A stretch of DNA of 64,000 nucleotides from assembly GCF_000224515.1 (NCBI RefSeq), contig NZ_AGAF01000278.1, forward strand, positions 1 through 64,000, in the 5' to 3' direction. Positions 18,016-27,516 of this stretch are shown piece by piece. The position numbers and the translations under genes are program-made. A model generated the notes under the pieces. That model was given only the letters and a program-made list of their open reading frames with translations, ran no database searches and was not told the DNA's origin. The first letter of the stretch is position 1; the number at the start of each line of letters is the position of its first letter. This stretch comes from Desulfosporosinus sp. OT (GTDB lineage Bacteria > Bacillota > Desulfitobacteriia > Desulfitobacteriales > Desulfitobacteriaceae).

Positions 18016-18474
18016 TCATGGCCTTGGTCCAGTCTCTCGAAGAACTTTCTGAACGATACCATAAATTAAGTCATACAGTGCCTTTGAATCCATCTGCTGC
18101 TGAACTAGTTCTTCTGTCGGCTGTACTTTAAAAGGAATGCCTTTCACTAAACGAGCCGCATTATAACCAAAATAACGCCATTGTGCGGAAGTTCCCGGAA
18201 CATTTAGGGCAAAGAGAGGGTGCTCAGCGGGCAACTTATGATAATGAATACATAAACTTTCAGCCCCGATTCCTAATCCTACCCCCAGTTTTGATGCTAT
18301 GGCCCCTTGGTAAGCCAGAGCAACTGCATCAAATTCCTCGGCTTGCACTACAAGACAGGGTATGCCTTCTTCTTCCATGCCCGCTTGTACTTCTCTGATT
18401 TTCTTTTCCCAGCCAAAGTGCGGGGAAACACAAATCAGAACACAAGGTTTATTTGAGCCTTTTTCTGGCAGCAT
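18016..18474 (-). CDS. pduH: Diol dehydratase reactivase, small subunit
   Basis: The protein has about 152 residues and contains CVLICVSPHFGWEKKI and LGVGLGIGAESLCIHYHKLP, typical of the PduH/DdrB family. It pairs with PduG to exchange damaged cobalamin from the dehydratase. The frame is open from GTG 18483, overlapping the pduG stop, but ATG 18474 has the proper spacing from ggagagg, which itself lies in the pduG end. Confidence 0.92.
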   Translation of the reverse strand: MLPEKGSNKPCVLICVSPHFGWEKKIREVQAGMEEEGIPCLVVQAEEFDAVALAYQGAIASKLGVGLGIGAESLCIHYHKLPAEHPLFALNVPGTSAQWRYFGYNAARLVKGIPFKVQPTEELVQQQMDSKALYDLIYGIVQKVLRETGPRP

Positions 18475-18479
18475 ACTGT

Positions 18480-20303
18480 TCACGCCTCTCCGCCAAGATA
18501 GGATAGCACTAATCCGGTAGCTACAGCATTTCGTGGACCTTCCGAGCCCCGAATGTTACCCCTTCCGCAGACGATTCCATACTCTGCTAAGGCATCGGTG
18601 ACCATATCCGCTACTTCAAAATCCAAGGCTGAGCCTCCCACCAAAACGACGAAATCAATGTGACGAATATTACCAGTAGGGGCCACTCGCGCCAGAGACC
18701 GCAACGAATTAATGACAAAGACCCGTTTCTTAGACTCTCGTCGCACATGTCGAACCTTATCCAAAGGATGATTCGTAGGAATAGGAACCATTTCTCCATC
18801 TTTTAGGATTACCACGCGAGAAAAAACCTCAGGCGGCAGATGATGCTCATAAAACTGGACTGTTCCATCCTCTAACCTGATATGAAATAAACTTTCGACC
18901 TTAGCCAAGGGGTATTTTTTGATATCTTCTGCCAAATTAAAGTCATTAAGTCCCAATTCGGAATTAATAAGCATCGTGACCATATCGCCTGCTCCAGCCA
19001 AATGGATCGACAAGACCTGTTCATCCCTAGTGATAATGGCTGCATCCGTCGATCCACCACCCATATCAAGAATGGCTAACGGTTTAGCCGTCCCCGGAGT
19101 CGTAAACGCCCCGTGGATTGCCATCCCGGCTTCAACACCAGCAATCACAACTCGAAGGCCCAGACTTTGCATTAACTGATCCGCAATTTGCTGCATCGGC
19201 AGACGGCTTGTTTTAACCATCGCCGCCAACGCCACTGCATTCTCTAGTGCGAATTCCCCGGCTAAACCACCTTGGACTTTTTTGGGTATAAACGTGTCGA
19301 CAGCCAGCACATCTTGGATTTTCATTTCTCCGAGCGGTTGAGCTGTAAGCTCACTCATCACTTGGCGAACTCTTTCCAGCATCCCACTAACATTCGTTCC
19401 AGCTTCCCCTTGGACATCCAAAACAGGCTGTACACGTTCTACTGTTTCCATTATTTTGGCGGCACCGGCATCAACTTCAATATTAGCCTTACCTCTTTGG
19501 CCAAAGACCGTGATAAATCCAGCTGAAATAGTCCGTGCCTTGACATCTCCTTCAGGGGTACGAACAACGACTGCCGATCGATTACCAATTAGAGCCCGCG
19601 CAATAGGAACCACCATCTTGGTCTCCTCAGCAGATAAGTTAAACACAGTGGCAATCCCGTAAGGATTGGATAAGGTCGTAATCGTTTGCCCTGCCTCAGC
19701 GACTTCCACTGCTGCCAGCATTCCCAAAGGGACCTTATCAATAAGGGTCACTTCGTCCACGACGGGTATAATCCGATGGAGTCGGTTCGTAATCAGCACT
19801 GCGTCATCTTGCTTAACGATAACTCCTTGAACATCAATCCCTCGAGCCATTGCTTCATTAAGCACCTTAGCTGCATCCTCAAAATCTATGCCCGAGGGAA
19901 TAACGCAGAGGACCTTTTCTCCTGTATGAAAAGAAACTAGTTGGCTTAGTAACACCGTCGTGCCAACCCCTAAGCCCACTCCGCCGGGAGTCGATGGATT
20001 GTGACCAATCATTGTTGATTCGGTAATAATGGTTTCGGTGATCGTTTCCATTGCCAAATCGCCAATTACCGGTGTTGCTTCATTGAGCCGTATTTCATCT
20101 AGATCAGTCAATTTAAGCCCAGATTCTTTCAATGCTTCCTCTAAAGCAATGACAATCCCCGGTACATTAGCTACTGTACCTTTGATCCCAGTGGTCTTAA
20201 TAATACTGCTTGTCAAAAAGTTAATTATTTTTCCGGAATCAATGCTTGCTAAGCAGACTTCTGTCGTGGAATTGCCAATATCCACACCCGCAACGATTGT
20301 CAT
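18480..20303 (-). CDS. pduG: Diol dehydratase reactivase, large subunit
   Basis: The 607-residue protein has an actin-like ATPase fold: VAGVDIGNSTTEVCLA (phosphate-1 loop), AILDMGGGSTDAAI (phosphate-2) and FVVLVGGSALDFEV (adenosine site). It is the PduG/DdrA chaperone that releases inactivated cobalamin from the dehydratase using ATP. Length matches the family (about 610). It starts 11 bases after pduE. Confidence 0.95.
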   Translation of the reverse strand: MTIVAGVDIGNSTTEVCLASIDSGKIINFLTSSIIKTTGIKGTVANVPGIVIALEEALKESGLKLTDLDEIRLNEATPVIGDLAMETITETIITESTMIGHNPSTPGGVGLGVGTTVLLSQLVSFHTGEKVLCVIPSGIDFEDAAKVLNEAMARGIDVQGVIVKQDDAVLITNRLHRIIPVVDEVTLIDKVPLGMLAAVEVAEAGQTITTLSNPYGIATVFNLSAEETKMVVPIARALIGNRSAVVVRTPEGDVKARTISAGFITVFGQRGKANIEVDAGAAKIMETVERVQPVLDVQGEAGTNVSGMLERVRQVMSELTAQPLGEMKIQDVLAVDTFIPKKVQGGLAGEFALENAVALAAMVKTSRLPMQQIADQLMQSLGLRVVIAGVEAGMAIHGAFTTPGTAKPLAILDMGGGSTDAAIITRDEQVLSIHLAGAGDMVTMLINSELGLNDFNLAEDIKKYPLAKVESLFHIRLEDGTVQFYEHHLPPEVFSRVVILKDGEMVPIPTNHPLDKVRHVRRESKKRVFVINSLRSLARVAPTGNIRHIDFVVLVGGSALDFEVADMVTDALAEYGIVCGRGNIRGSEGPRNAVATGLVLSYLGGEA

Positions 20304-20314
20304 GAAAATCCCAC

Positions 20315-20830
20315 CTACTCTGCTCTGAGACGTTTCCGACGTTCGTAAACCCCTGCCGCTTCTCGAACATAAGCGGCACTTAGAGTTGCGTTATATTTCG
20401 TTTCCATTTCTTCAGCAATCAGAAATAATTCCTCTTTAGTCGATCGATAAGGACGAAGAGCATTGTACATTTCCAAGATCCGGTTGTCAGGAATTGCCGT
20501 TAATTCCGCTGCCCTACGCAAATTGTTGGCCAGCTGAGTTCTCCCAACTCCATCCGCGATTTCAGCTTGCATGCGCAGGGTTTCGGGCGCAATACTCACA
20601 TCTTTGGGTGAAACTTCACCGTTGATCACATTCTCCAACGTAATATCAGAAAGCTTTTTCCCCGTCGGAGTTTTCAATAATTCCGGTCGTTTAGCTGCTA
20701 AAGGGTAATCATGGTCTGGAGTCAATCCTTGAACGGCAGCCTTAGAAGGCGCCTGGCTAGTTTGGGGAGCTTGAGTCATAGACTTTAAAACTTCACGTAC
20801 CATATCTTCGATCAATTTTTCTTGAGACAT
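20315..20830 (-). CDS. pduE: Diol/glycerol dehydratase small subunit
   Basis: The 171-residue gamma subunit contains DYPLAAKRPELLKTPTGKKLSDITLENVI, conserved in PduE/DhaB3, and ends in the typical basic helix YERRKRLRAE. The N-terminus (MSQEKLIEDMVREVLKSM) is an amphipathic helix, followed by a Pro/Ala/Ser linker, consistent with a targeting peptide. Confidence 0.94.
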   Translation of the reverse strand: MSQEKLIEDMVREVLKSMTQAPQTSQAPSKAAVQGLTPDHDYPLAAKRPELLKTPTGKKLSDITLENVINGEVSPKDVSIAPETLRMQAEIADGVGRTQLANNLRRAAELTAIPDNRILEMYNALRPYRSTKEELFLIAEEMETKYNATLSAAYVREAAGVYERRKRLRAE

Positions 20831-20846
20831 TTAAGGTCACCTCCAC

Positions 20847-21497
20847 CTAATTAAATTTAACGTCAATTCCGACTGCTTTAGCACTAGGAACCACGTGTTC
20901 CGTTTCTTTAATATGAAGCACTGCCGCTTTTGCCTGAAACTTAGGTCTGGCCATCTGATCATTCTTCGTTGGTACTGGCGTTGGGGATTCACCTTTAGCA
21001 TACTTAGCAGCATTACTGCCTATTGCCCGATACGCAGCTAAATCAAGTAAGGGAGATTGAGAGAAAAGTTCGAGATTACTCAAAGGTGGCAATCCTTTTT
21101 GGTGAATTACCGTCGTACCTCTGGACTGGATACCAATAGTAATTCCTGAACCGCTCAGTTTAGTAGCGTCATGAGCCACAAACGCTACATCAGAAGTACG
21201 TAATACCCTGATCACTCTGGCCTGTAACCCCTGTTCCTCAATACCAGCAATCATTTCCCGTAGTACATCGCTGTGTGGAACATTGACGATGGTTTTATTT
21301 TGATATTTGCCAAAAGCTGGAGCTAAAGCAATCACTACTTCATCCGCTCTCGTTCCCGAAACCGCTTCACCTTTTTCCACCAAAGTCATCGGGTGCCCAG
21401 TAGCCACAGGTATAGTACGTTTGGGTTGTTCAGTTCCTTGTATCCCCTGCATAACTTGCTCAACAATTTCACGAAGCATTTGCGCGTTAATATCCAT
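20847..21497 (-). CDS. pduD: Diol/glycerol dehydratase medium subunit
   Basis: The 216-residue beta subunit contains [50 protein letters not shown] and [28 protein letters not shown], the PduD cobalamin-contact region. The N-terminal helix [20 protein letters not shown] resembles the PduD encapsulation signal. A GTG sits one codon upstream of ATG 21497. Confidence 0.94.
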   Translation of the reverse strand: MDINAQMLREIVEQVMQGIQGTEQPKRTIPVATGHPMTLVEKGEAVSGTRADEVVIALAPAFGKYQNKTIVNVPHSDVLREMIAGIEEQGLQARVIRVLRTSDVAFVAHDATKLSGSGITIGIQSRGTTVIHQKGLPPLSNLELFSQSPLLDLAAYRAIGSNAAKYAKGESPTPVPTKNDQMARPKFQAKAAVLHIKETEHVVPSAKAVGIDVKFN

Positions 21498-21520
21498 CAC
21501 GATACACCTCTCTTCCTAAA

Positions 21521-23191
21521 TCAAACGTCAAAGTCAGACGGTTTAATGGCCTGTCTTATGGTTTTAATTTCATCCCAACGTTCGTCACTCATGCGATAAC
21601 CAGTTCCTGGCCCACGATAGTTATTCCGACTATTAACTGCACTGATAACGTTAAAGTTTTTATCGAGAATAGCTGATGTGTGGAGATAATCTCCTGAAAT
21701 ACGTTGTTTCAAAAGATTGAGGACATTGTCCGCCAAATCACTGAACCCATTATTAGCCAAGGCTTTAACAATGTCTAAGCCCGTGATGCCGCGACTCATC
21801 AGTTCTTGAGCAGCTTTAATATCTTCAACAACATTACGTTCTGGCATATCGTTACTACCATGGGCATAGGTTGCGGCTTCGACTTCTTCATCCGTGATTT
21901 CCGGGAAACCGAGGTCTTTAAACACTGCTTGCAACGCGCGGGCAGCTTTATTACGAACAGCAATCGCTTGTTCTTCAGATATTGGGCGTAATCCGCCATC
22001 CACTTTCAAGTCACGCTGAATGATATTCCAATCGTCATAGTCGTCAACATCCCAGTTTGAACCAGCAAACATATTATCGGCGTTGGGAATGCCACCAAAA
22101 CCGGAGCAAATAAAATCAGTACCGGGGAGCATTTGCATTAACGTACGAGCAGTACGACGAATGTCGGAGTGAGTAAAGGTCTGGTCATTGCTCGAAGCAA
22201 CTTCCAAATCCAGCATGGTGGTGCAAAGATTTTCTGCCAACACCGCCCGAATACCTGATGGAACAGCTGCCGGTATACCGATACAACTTACAGATCCGTT
22301 TTGCAATCCCTGAGCTCCAGCACCCCTGGCGACCATAATACAACGAATTTCTAAATACAACATGGATTTACCTTCGGCATAACCCATCTGCACTTCTGAG
22401 CCGGTACCAGACGTAAATCTCATTTTCAGACCTCGTGAGGCATAGGCCGAAGCGAGAAATCCTTTTGACCAAGGTGTATCATCACCGTCAACGAACACAT
22501 TTTCTGTACCGTAGACAGAAATTGTTTCCGCATAGGCAGTAATACCACGCATTCCAAGTTCCAGTTCAGTCGCTTCTTCCAGCGCACACTGAATCAATGT
22601 GCCACCTCGACCAGTTTGACCACCAATCAGCAGCGCCAGGGCATTGAAGGGGGCATACCGGACGACGGCGACTGTCGTTTCCATTTCATCAAATCCACGC
22701 AAGGATGCTTCCGCTCCGTCAGCAGCAATCAAGACTGGATTGTCCTTAACGTTGGTAATATGGCACTGATTAGAAGGAATCTTACGAGCCCTCATTTTTT
22801 GCATGGCCATCATCATTTCGACAACATTCATAGTGTTGAATACAGACACTAGTTTAGCTGCTGTTAAGCCACGTACAAGGTTTACTATTTCATCTCTCGA
22901 TACATTAATATCGACCAGCATCTTAGCGATATCGGTACTATCCATAGCCATAGACTTTTCAGCTACTGTAACGTCAATGGCATAATCTGCAATAAACTGT
23001 TCAATAAAGTCAAAGTTACTACGTGATACCCCGTCCATTTCCACGATTTTCCCGTTTTCAATTTTAATACTCGGTTCCGGATCATTGGGGCTACCCATGG
23101 CTATCATACCTACCTCTGGCCATTCCTCTACGAAACCATCCTGATTGACAGGGCGTTCAGCCAATACCTCAAAACGTTTTGATCTTTTCAT
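21521..23191 (-). CDS. pduC: Adenosylcobalamin-dependent diol/glycerol dehydratase large subunit
   Basis: The 556-residue alpha subunit carries the TIM-barrel active site, with family stretches such as LLIGGQTGRGGTLIQCALEEA, TSGTGSEVQMGYAEGKSMLY and FICSGFGGIPNADNMFAGSN. The enzyme converts 1,2-propanediol to propionaldehyde, or glycerol to 3-hydroxypropionaldehyde. Sequence reading alone does not decide between the two. A PocR-type sensor favours propanediol; a MIP facilitator nearby fits either. Length equals the family norm (about 554). Confidence 0.95.
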   Translation of the reverse strand: MKRSKRFEVLAERPVNQDGFVEEWPEVGMIAMGSPNDPEPSIKIENGKIVEMDGVSRSNFDFIEQFIADYAIDVTVAEKSMAMDSTDIAKMLVDINVSRDEIVNLVRGLTAAKLVSVFNTMNVVEMMMAMQKMRARKIPSNQCHITNVKDNPVLIAADGAEASLRGFDEMETTVAVVRYAPFNALALLIGGQTGRGGTLIQCALEEATELELGMRGITAYAETISVYGTENVFVDGDDTPWSKGFLASAYASRGLKMRFTSGTGSEVQMGYAEGKSMLYLEIRCIMVARGAGAQGLQNGSVSCIGIPAAVPSGIRAVLAENLCTTMLDLEVASSNDQTFTHSDIRRTARTLMQMLPGTDFICSGFGGIPNADNMFAGSNWDVDDYDDWNIIQRDLKVDGGLRPISEEQAIAVRNKAARALQAVFKDLGFPEITDEEVEAATYAHGSNDMPERNVVEDIKAAQELMSRGITGLDIVKALANNGFSDLADNVLNLLKQRISGDYLHTSAILDKNFNVISAVNSRNNYRGPGTGYRMSDERWDEIKTIRQAIKPSDFDV

Positions 23192-23211
23192 TATTTCGCC
23201 CCTCCCTCCTT

Positions 23212-24000
23212 TTAGATATATGGTGTTGTTACTGATGGAGCCGAGCCACCCATTGCTTCCAGCAATTTTAGACCGACATCTTTTGCTGCTAAGACCGATT
23301 GACGCACTGCCCCAGAGTCTCCAGTAATCATAATAATGACTTCATTAGAATGACTGCCTCCTCCAGGACTTCCATATCCGACCAATTCAACGTTGGCAGT
23401 TTTCACTGCAACATCGGACATCAGTACGCCGATGGCTGCAGGAGCTCCGACAATCAATCCAAAGGCTTTACCGACTGGTGCGCCGAAGGCTTTATTGACA
23501 GCAATACTTGCCCGTGCAGTATACTGAAGTTCAAGATGACCAGCATCATTGGCATAAACATCACCAAAGGTACGATCCAGCTCTTTCAGGGCTACTTCAA
23601 TTGCTCTGCGAGCGTCTGAAACTTCTTCAGCTCCGAAAAGGATCAAACAACCGTGTCCTGCTCCGCCTTTAGTGTCGCGTGGTAATTCAATGCTTAGAAT
23701 TTCTGTATTCGTTGCCTTAACAGCTTCATCAGCCGCCATAATATGAGGACCTGCTCCTGTACGAGCACCAAGGATACCAATCGAACGATATTTAGGGTCT
23801 ATCTTCATCATTTCATGCAACATGGGATCAACATTAGCAATTACCAATCCGATGGTATCACCAATTGCGGTGCCGACAAACTCAGTCAGGCCAATGTTTG
23901 TAGGAGCTTTTGGCTTTTCCACTACCGTTTCGACAGGAGTTTGGCTTTCCATACGCTTTTTAATTTCATCCATGACCTTATCAATTAATTGATCTTGCAT
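23212..24000 (-). CDS. pduB: Tandem-BMC trimeric shell protein (PduB-like)
   Basis: The 262-residue protein has two permuted BMC domains (TEFVGTAIGDTIGLVIANVD in the first; SIAVNKAFGAPVGKAFGLIVGAP in the second) after an N-terminal extension, MQDQLIDKVMDEIKKRM, which in PduB family members links shell and cargo. Trimers of this type form gated pores. It is the second gene, following the pduA-like gene, as in Salmonella. Confidence 0.94.
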   Translation of the reverse strand: MQDQLIDKVMDEIKKRMESQTPVETVVEKPKAPTNIGLTEFVGTAIGDTIGLVIANVDPMLHEMMKIDPKYRSIGILGARTGAGPHIMAADEAVKATNTEILSIELPRDTKGGAGHGCLILFGAEEVSDARRAIEVALKELDRTFGDVYANDAGHLELQYTARASIAVNKAFGAPVGKAFGLIVGAPAAIGVLMSDVAVKTANVELVGYGSPGGGSHSNEVIIMITGDSGAVRQSVLAAKDVGLKLLEAMGGSAPSVTTPYI

Positions 24001-24021
24001 AATATATTGTCCACCTCCTAA

Positions 24022-24303
24022 TTATTGTCTATTTAACTTGGGTAGAATTTTTTCCACATCCGCATGGGGACGAGGGATAACGTGAATGGAAACAACTTCG
24101 CCCACATTGCGAGCAGCAGCGGCACCAGCATCTGTTGCCGCCTTTATAGCACCAACATCACCCCGAACCATAACCGTCACCAAACCGGAACCAATTTTTT
24201 CATAGCCCATTAGTTCGACATTAGCAGCCTTGACCATCGCATCAGCTGCTTCAATAGCCCCGATAAGTCCCTTTGTTTCAATCATTCCTAAGGCCTCGCT
24301 CAT
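24022..24303 (-). CDS. pduA: Hexameric shell protein, BMC-H (PduA-like), first gene of the operon
   Basis: The 93-residue BMC protein has [35 protein letters not shown] (read in parts) and [19 protein letters not shown]. It is nearly the same as the PduJ-like protein at 17070-17354. It leads the 15-gene operon after a 352-base gap holding the presumed promoter. The ATG used follows gagaggt; another ATG nine bases upstream is out of frame. Confidence 0.94.
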   Translation of the reverse strand: MSEALGMIETKGLIGAIEAADAMVKAANVELMGYEKIGSGLVTVMVRGDVGAIKAATDAGAAAARNVGEVVSIHVIPRPHADVEKILPKLNRQ

Positions 24304-24584
24304 GATCCATACCTCTCTTCACTTAAATTGAATTTTTCAGAAATCCTTAGCTGCAATAAGAATCCCCCCTGAATTCCTCATCTGGTTTTAAGAAAATCAA
24401 TGTTAAATTTTTGACTTGTCTAAATATTAGCCTTTTCTTTACGTTTTACCATCAGCAAATATTGCTTACCCAATGGAATTATTTGCGGTCTTAGTCTGAG
24501 ATGTCCCTGGACAAAAATGATTCATTTCGATTTATCAGTTCATTTTTGCATTCTCTTGCCCAAGTTTTTTAATTAAAAAAGCAA
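24304..24584 (-). promoter_or_regulatory. Leader/promoter region of the BMC operon
   Basis: About 280 bases separate the operon start from the regulator terminator. On the minus strand it holds two aaatgaa half-sites 18 bases apart (around 24525-24550), a spacing that would suit an AraC-type activator. No cobalamin riboswitch core and no convincing -35/-10 pair are seen. The promoter assignment rests on position only. Confidence 0.35.
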
Positions 24585-24613
24585 AAAAGGACTGTTTGAG
24601 CACAGTCCTTTTC
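24581..24613 (-). terminator. Terminator of the regulator operon
   Basis: The stem aaaaggactgt / acagtcctttt, followed on the minus strand by ttgctttttt, lies 43 bases after the response regulator stop. Confidence 0.85.
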
Positions 24614-24655
24614 ACGCTTATACGACATTACAATCATAAAAATTTACGTTGTTTG

Positions 24656-26275
24656 CTAGTCTTCCTTTTGACGCGCCTTATTACGATACTGATTAGGTGT
24701 CATGTCTGTCGCTTGGCGAAATACACGACTAAAATAACTAGCATCTTGATAACCTACCTCTGCAGCAATACGTACTCCATTGTAATCGGTATTTTTCAAA
24801 AGCAATTTAGCCCTATCAATTCGAACATTCGAAATGTAATCCACAAAGTTACAACCTTTTTCCTGCTTAAATAAGCGGCTAAAGTAAAAACGGCTTAAAT
24901 GCACAGTTTGGGCGACCTCTTCTAATGAAATGTTTTTATGGCAATTTTCTGCTATATATTCACACGCTTTATTTATAACCCGAATATTAACACTACTCCT
25001 ATTTTCTAACATATTGTCCATAACGCAATCCAAGGATTCCAACATCCACTTTTCCACCTGTTCTTTGTTGCAGCACCCTATTAAGACATTAATGGAGTTG
25101 AAATTCAATAAAGTAAGCTGGTCTAAATTAGCACCACCTTCTACTGCCGCTCGAGATAAGACGATCAATAACTCAAGCACACAAGCCTTCACCGTCTCAA
25201 TGCTCGCTTTACTCGCAAATATTGCCTCCAATAACTCTTTCAAAGCCAGTTTGGCTTGGTTTCTATCCCCACAACGTACCTTATCTAGTACTGTCCGCTC
25301 GTCATGAAAAGGATAATTAAAGGGTCCTGTACTTAAATGAGGTACATCTTCAACATGAATAATTTGACTATCCCCAAGATAAAATCTCTGACGCTGGGCA
25401 TTTATGGCTTCACGGTAAGACTTTTGCATATCCAATGGATTAACGTAATAACGACCAATTCCAACCGTTATACTGACATTCATGTTCTGAAGAATACAGT
25501 CTCTTATATTCGTTGCAATATTCCAAACAACAGCCTTGATAAGGTCTTGTTCCACTACTTCCTTAAATCCTAATAATATAATCAAATTATCACTGCTAAA
25601 GGGAGTTACTATACCATTCTCGCCCACAACATTGCAAATCAGCTGATAGACTCGCTGCTTGAGCATTTGCTTTTCCAGTTCGCTATTACTGGAAGTAAGT
25701 TGTTTAAAATTATCGATATCAACAACTAAGGCAACCCCAGGATCAACTGGCATCCCTAGAAATCTTGATTGCTCCGTAAATTGTTTTAGATCCGAAATAT
25801 TACCAGAGACCAAATCATGTACAAAAGACATCTGAATAAATGGTTTGGCTTTTTCTATATTTTCACGTAAGAGTGCTTCTTCTTCTTGTTTCAACTTCAA
25901 CTCGTTTATCTTATCTGTGATAGTCCGTAAAGTGCGCACTAATTCATTAGTGCGCACAGGTTTTAACAAATATGCCACAGCACCTATTGTTAGGGCCTGC
26001 TTGGCGCTACTAAAATCGTCCATAGCGGTAAGCATGAGAACACTCGTATTAGGAAGCCCATCCAGGATACTCTTAGCCGCTTCCAAACCGTCCATTCCCG
26101 GCATGCGAATATCCATCAACACAATATCTGGTTTTTCGCTCAGGGCAATACGAACAGCACTTGCGCCATCCCCAGTATCGCCGACTACCTCAATTTCCGG
26201 GAAATTTGTCTGGATAATAAATTGAAGTGCTTGGCGTTCTAATTGTTCGTCATCTGCAATCAACAATCGATACAT
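24656..26275 (-). CDS. AraC-family response regulator for the BMC operon
   Basis: The 539-residue protein has an N-terminal receiver domain (MYRLLIADDEQ, phosphoacceptor in DIVLMDIRMPGMDG, KPVRTNELV), a central region like other YesN-type regulators, and two C-terminal AraC helix-turn-helix motifs (ISLEEVAQTVHLSRFYFSRLFKQ; VRIAAEVGYQDASYFSRVFRQ). It follows the kinase gene by 20 bases and reads toward the BMC operon, so it is the likely activator of pduA onward. Control of the BMC genes is inferred from position. Confidence 0.88.
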   Translation of the reverse strand: MYRLLIADDEQLERQALQFIIQTNFPEIEVVGDTGDGASAVRIALSEKPDIVLMDIRMPGMDGLEAAKSILDGLPNTSVLMLTAMDDFSSAKQALTIGAVAYLLKPVRTNELVRTLRTITDKINELKLKQEEEALLRENIEKAKPFIQMSFVHDLVSGNISDLKQFTEQSRFLGMPVDPGVALVVDIDNFKQLTSSNSELEKQMLKQRVYQLICNVVGENGIVTPFSSDNLIILLGFKEVVEQDLIKAVVWNIATNIRDCILQNMNVSITVGIGRYYVNPLDMQKSYREAINAQRQRFYLGDSQIIHVEDVPHLSTGPFNYPFHDERTVLDKVRCGDRNQAKLALKELLEAIFASKASIETVKACVLELLIVLSRAAVEGGANLDQLTLLNFNSINVLIGCCNKEQVEKWMLESLDCVMDNMLENRSSVNIRVINKACEYIAENCHKNISLEEVAQTVHLSRFYFSRLFKQEKGCNFVDYISNVRIDRAKLLLKNTDYNGVRIAAEVGYQDASYFSRVFRQATDMTPNQYRNKARQKED

Positions 26276-26295
26276 TGTTATACTCCTTGTACATT

Positions 26296-27516
26296 TTATG
26301 ACTGACTGTAGGGAAGACGAATGTGGCTGCTGGTGCCTTCACCCACTTCACTTTCCATCTCCAGACCGTATTTAGGACCAAAATGATGTTGAATCCGTTT
26401 ATGAACATTAATAATTCCTAGACCTGTTGTATGCCCATGAGTTTTCGTCCGTTTTCCCGCACTGAAGATGCTCTGAATGTGTTCCATTTGTACTCCAACA
26501 CCGGTATCCCTCACACTGATCACAATCTCCTCTCCTTCGATCCGTCCACTAATATAGATTTGCCCTCCTTCTACCTTTTTTTCCAGTCCGTGAATAATAG
26601 CATTTTCGATCAAAGGCTGAAGGGTTAGAGCAGGAATCATTATCCTCATTATTTTGGGATCTATGTCAATAAATGATTGAATGCGATCCCCAAAACGCAC
26701 CTTTTGGATCGTTAGATAGTCTTTGGCAGATTTCACTTCTTCTTCTAAGGTTCGGGGAACGTCAATATCGCGTAAATTTTCCCGGACCAAGTCAGATAAG
26801 GCATAGACGATTTCCTGAGTTTTACCAGCACCTTCCAATAGGGCCAAACGAGCAATGGTGTTTAATGTATTGAATAGAAAGTGGGGATTGACCTGAGCTT
26901 GCAACGCTTTTAATTCGGTAACATGCAACGTGGCTTCCAAGTCAGCTTTGGCTTTTAACTCCTCCACGAGCTGTTGCTGAACAATATTGACAACTCCTAT
27001 TTCCACAATATAATTTGACATAATATAAATGAGATCAGCTGCAGCTTTAAGTCTCTTTTCTGGCACAACTTCAATGACATCAAAGAGCTCTGCTAAAACC
27101 TCCGTCTCCATACCTAAACCAGACAAACGCCGAATCATTTCCGCTTTGGCATCATAATCCTCTTTTGCCAAAACAACTTGCCCAGCAAGAAAAGCACCGA
27201 TATATTGGTTTTGCACAATAATGGGGGCCGCTAAATCTGTTAATCCACTATGACAAAGATACACAAAAGGCTTTTGCTTCTCCATAGCCATGCGACCTGC
27301 ACGATTGTCACAGCCAACACATTTAAATAGCCCCTGGGGAAAAGATCGAATATAGGTACAAATTTTTGTAAAGTTACTCGGTTTCGTAATCGGGTTTCCC
27401 CCAGCATCGACAATTACTGCTGCCAAGCCAGTTGCTTCCGAAAACTTAACCTGGATTTCTTGTAAAACATCGATGTCCACAATTTCGCCTAAGTTAAATC
27501 GACTCACTGCTTCCAA
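26296..27516 (-). CDS. Histidine kinase with PocR ligand-sensing domain
   Basis: The 406-residue protein has a PocR sensory domain at residues about 15-175 (VKFSEATGLAAVIVDAGG, KICTYIR, CVGCDNRAG, YLCHSGLTDLAAPI, GQVV) and then a LytS/YesM-type kinase: phosphoacceptor His in LQAQVNPHFLFNTLNTIARL (about 215) and an ATPase domain with LQPLIENAIIHGLE, DTGVGVQ and GHTTGLGIINVHKR. There is no membrane segment, so it should sense a cytosolic signal. In Salmonella the PocR domain lies on the AraC protein that responds to 1,2-propanediol; here it is on the kinase. An effect of a diol on this kinase is inferred. Confidence 0.88.
   Translation of the reverse strand: MEAVSRFNLGEIVDIDVLQEIQVKFSEATGLAAVIVDAGGNPITKPSNFTKICTYIRSFPQGLFKCVGCDNRAGRMAMEKQKPFVYLCHSGLTDLAAPIIVQNQYIGAFLAGQVVLAKEDYDAKAEMIRRLSGLGMETEVLAELFDVIEVVPEKRLKAAADLIYIMSNYIVEIGVVNIVQQQLVEELKAKADLEATLHVTELKALQAQVNPHFLFNTLNTIARLALLEGAGKTQEIVYALSDLVRENLRDIDVPRTLEEEVKSAKDYLTIQKVRFGDRIQSFIDIDPKIMRIMIPALTLQPLIENAIIHGLEKKVEGGQIYISGRIEGEEIVISVRDTGVGVQMEHIQSIFSAGKRTKTHGHTTGLGIINVHKRIQHHFGPKYGLEMESEVGEGTSSHIRLPYSQS

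Noticed and set aside
24304..24600. Sigma-54 promoter for the BMC operon
   Set aside because: A GG/GC pair with the right distance exists (minus strand, near 24570), but the surrounding bases do not match and it overlaps the upstream terminator. The adjacent regulator is AraC-type, which does not use sigma-54.
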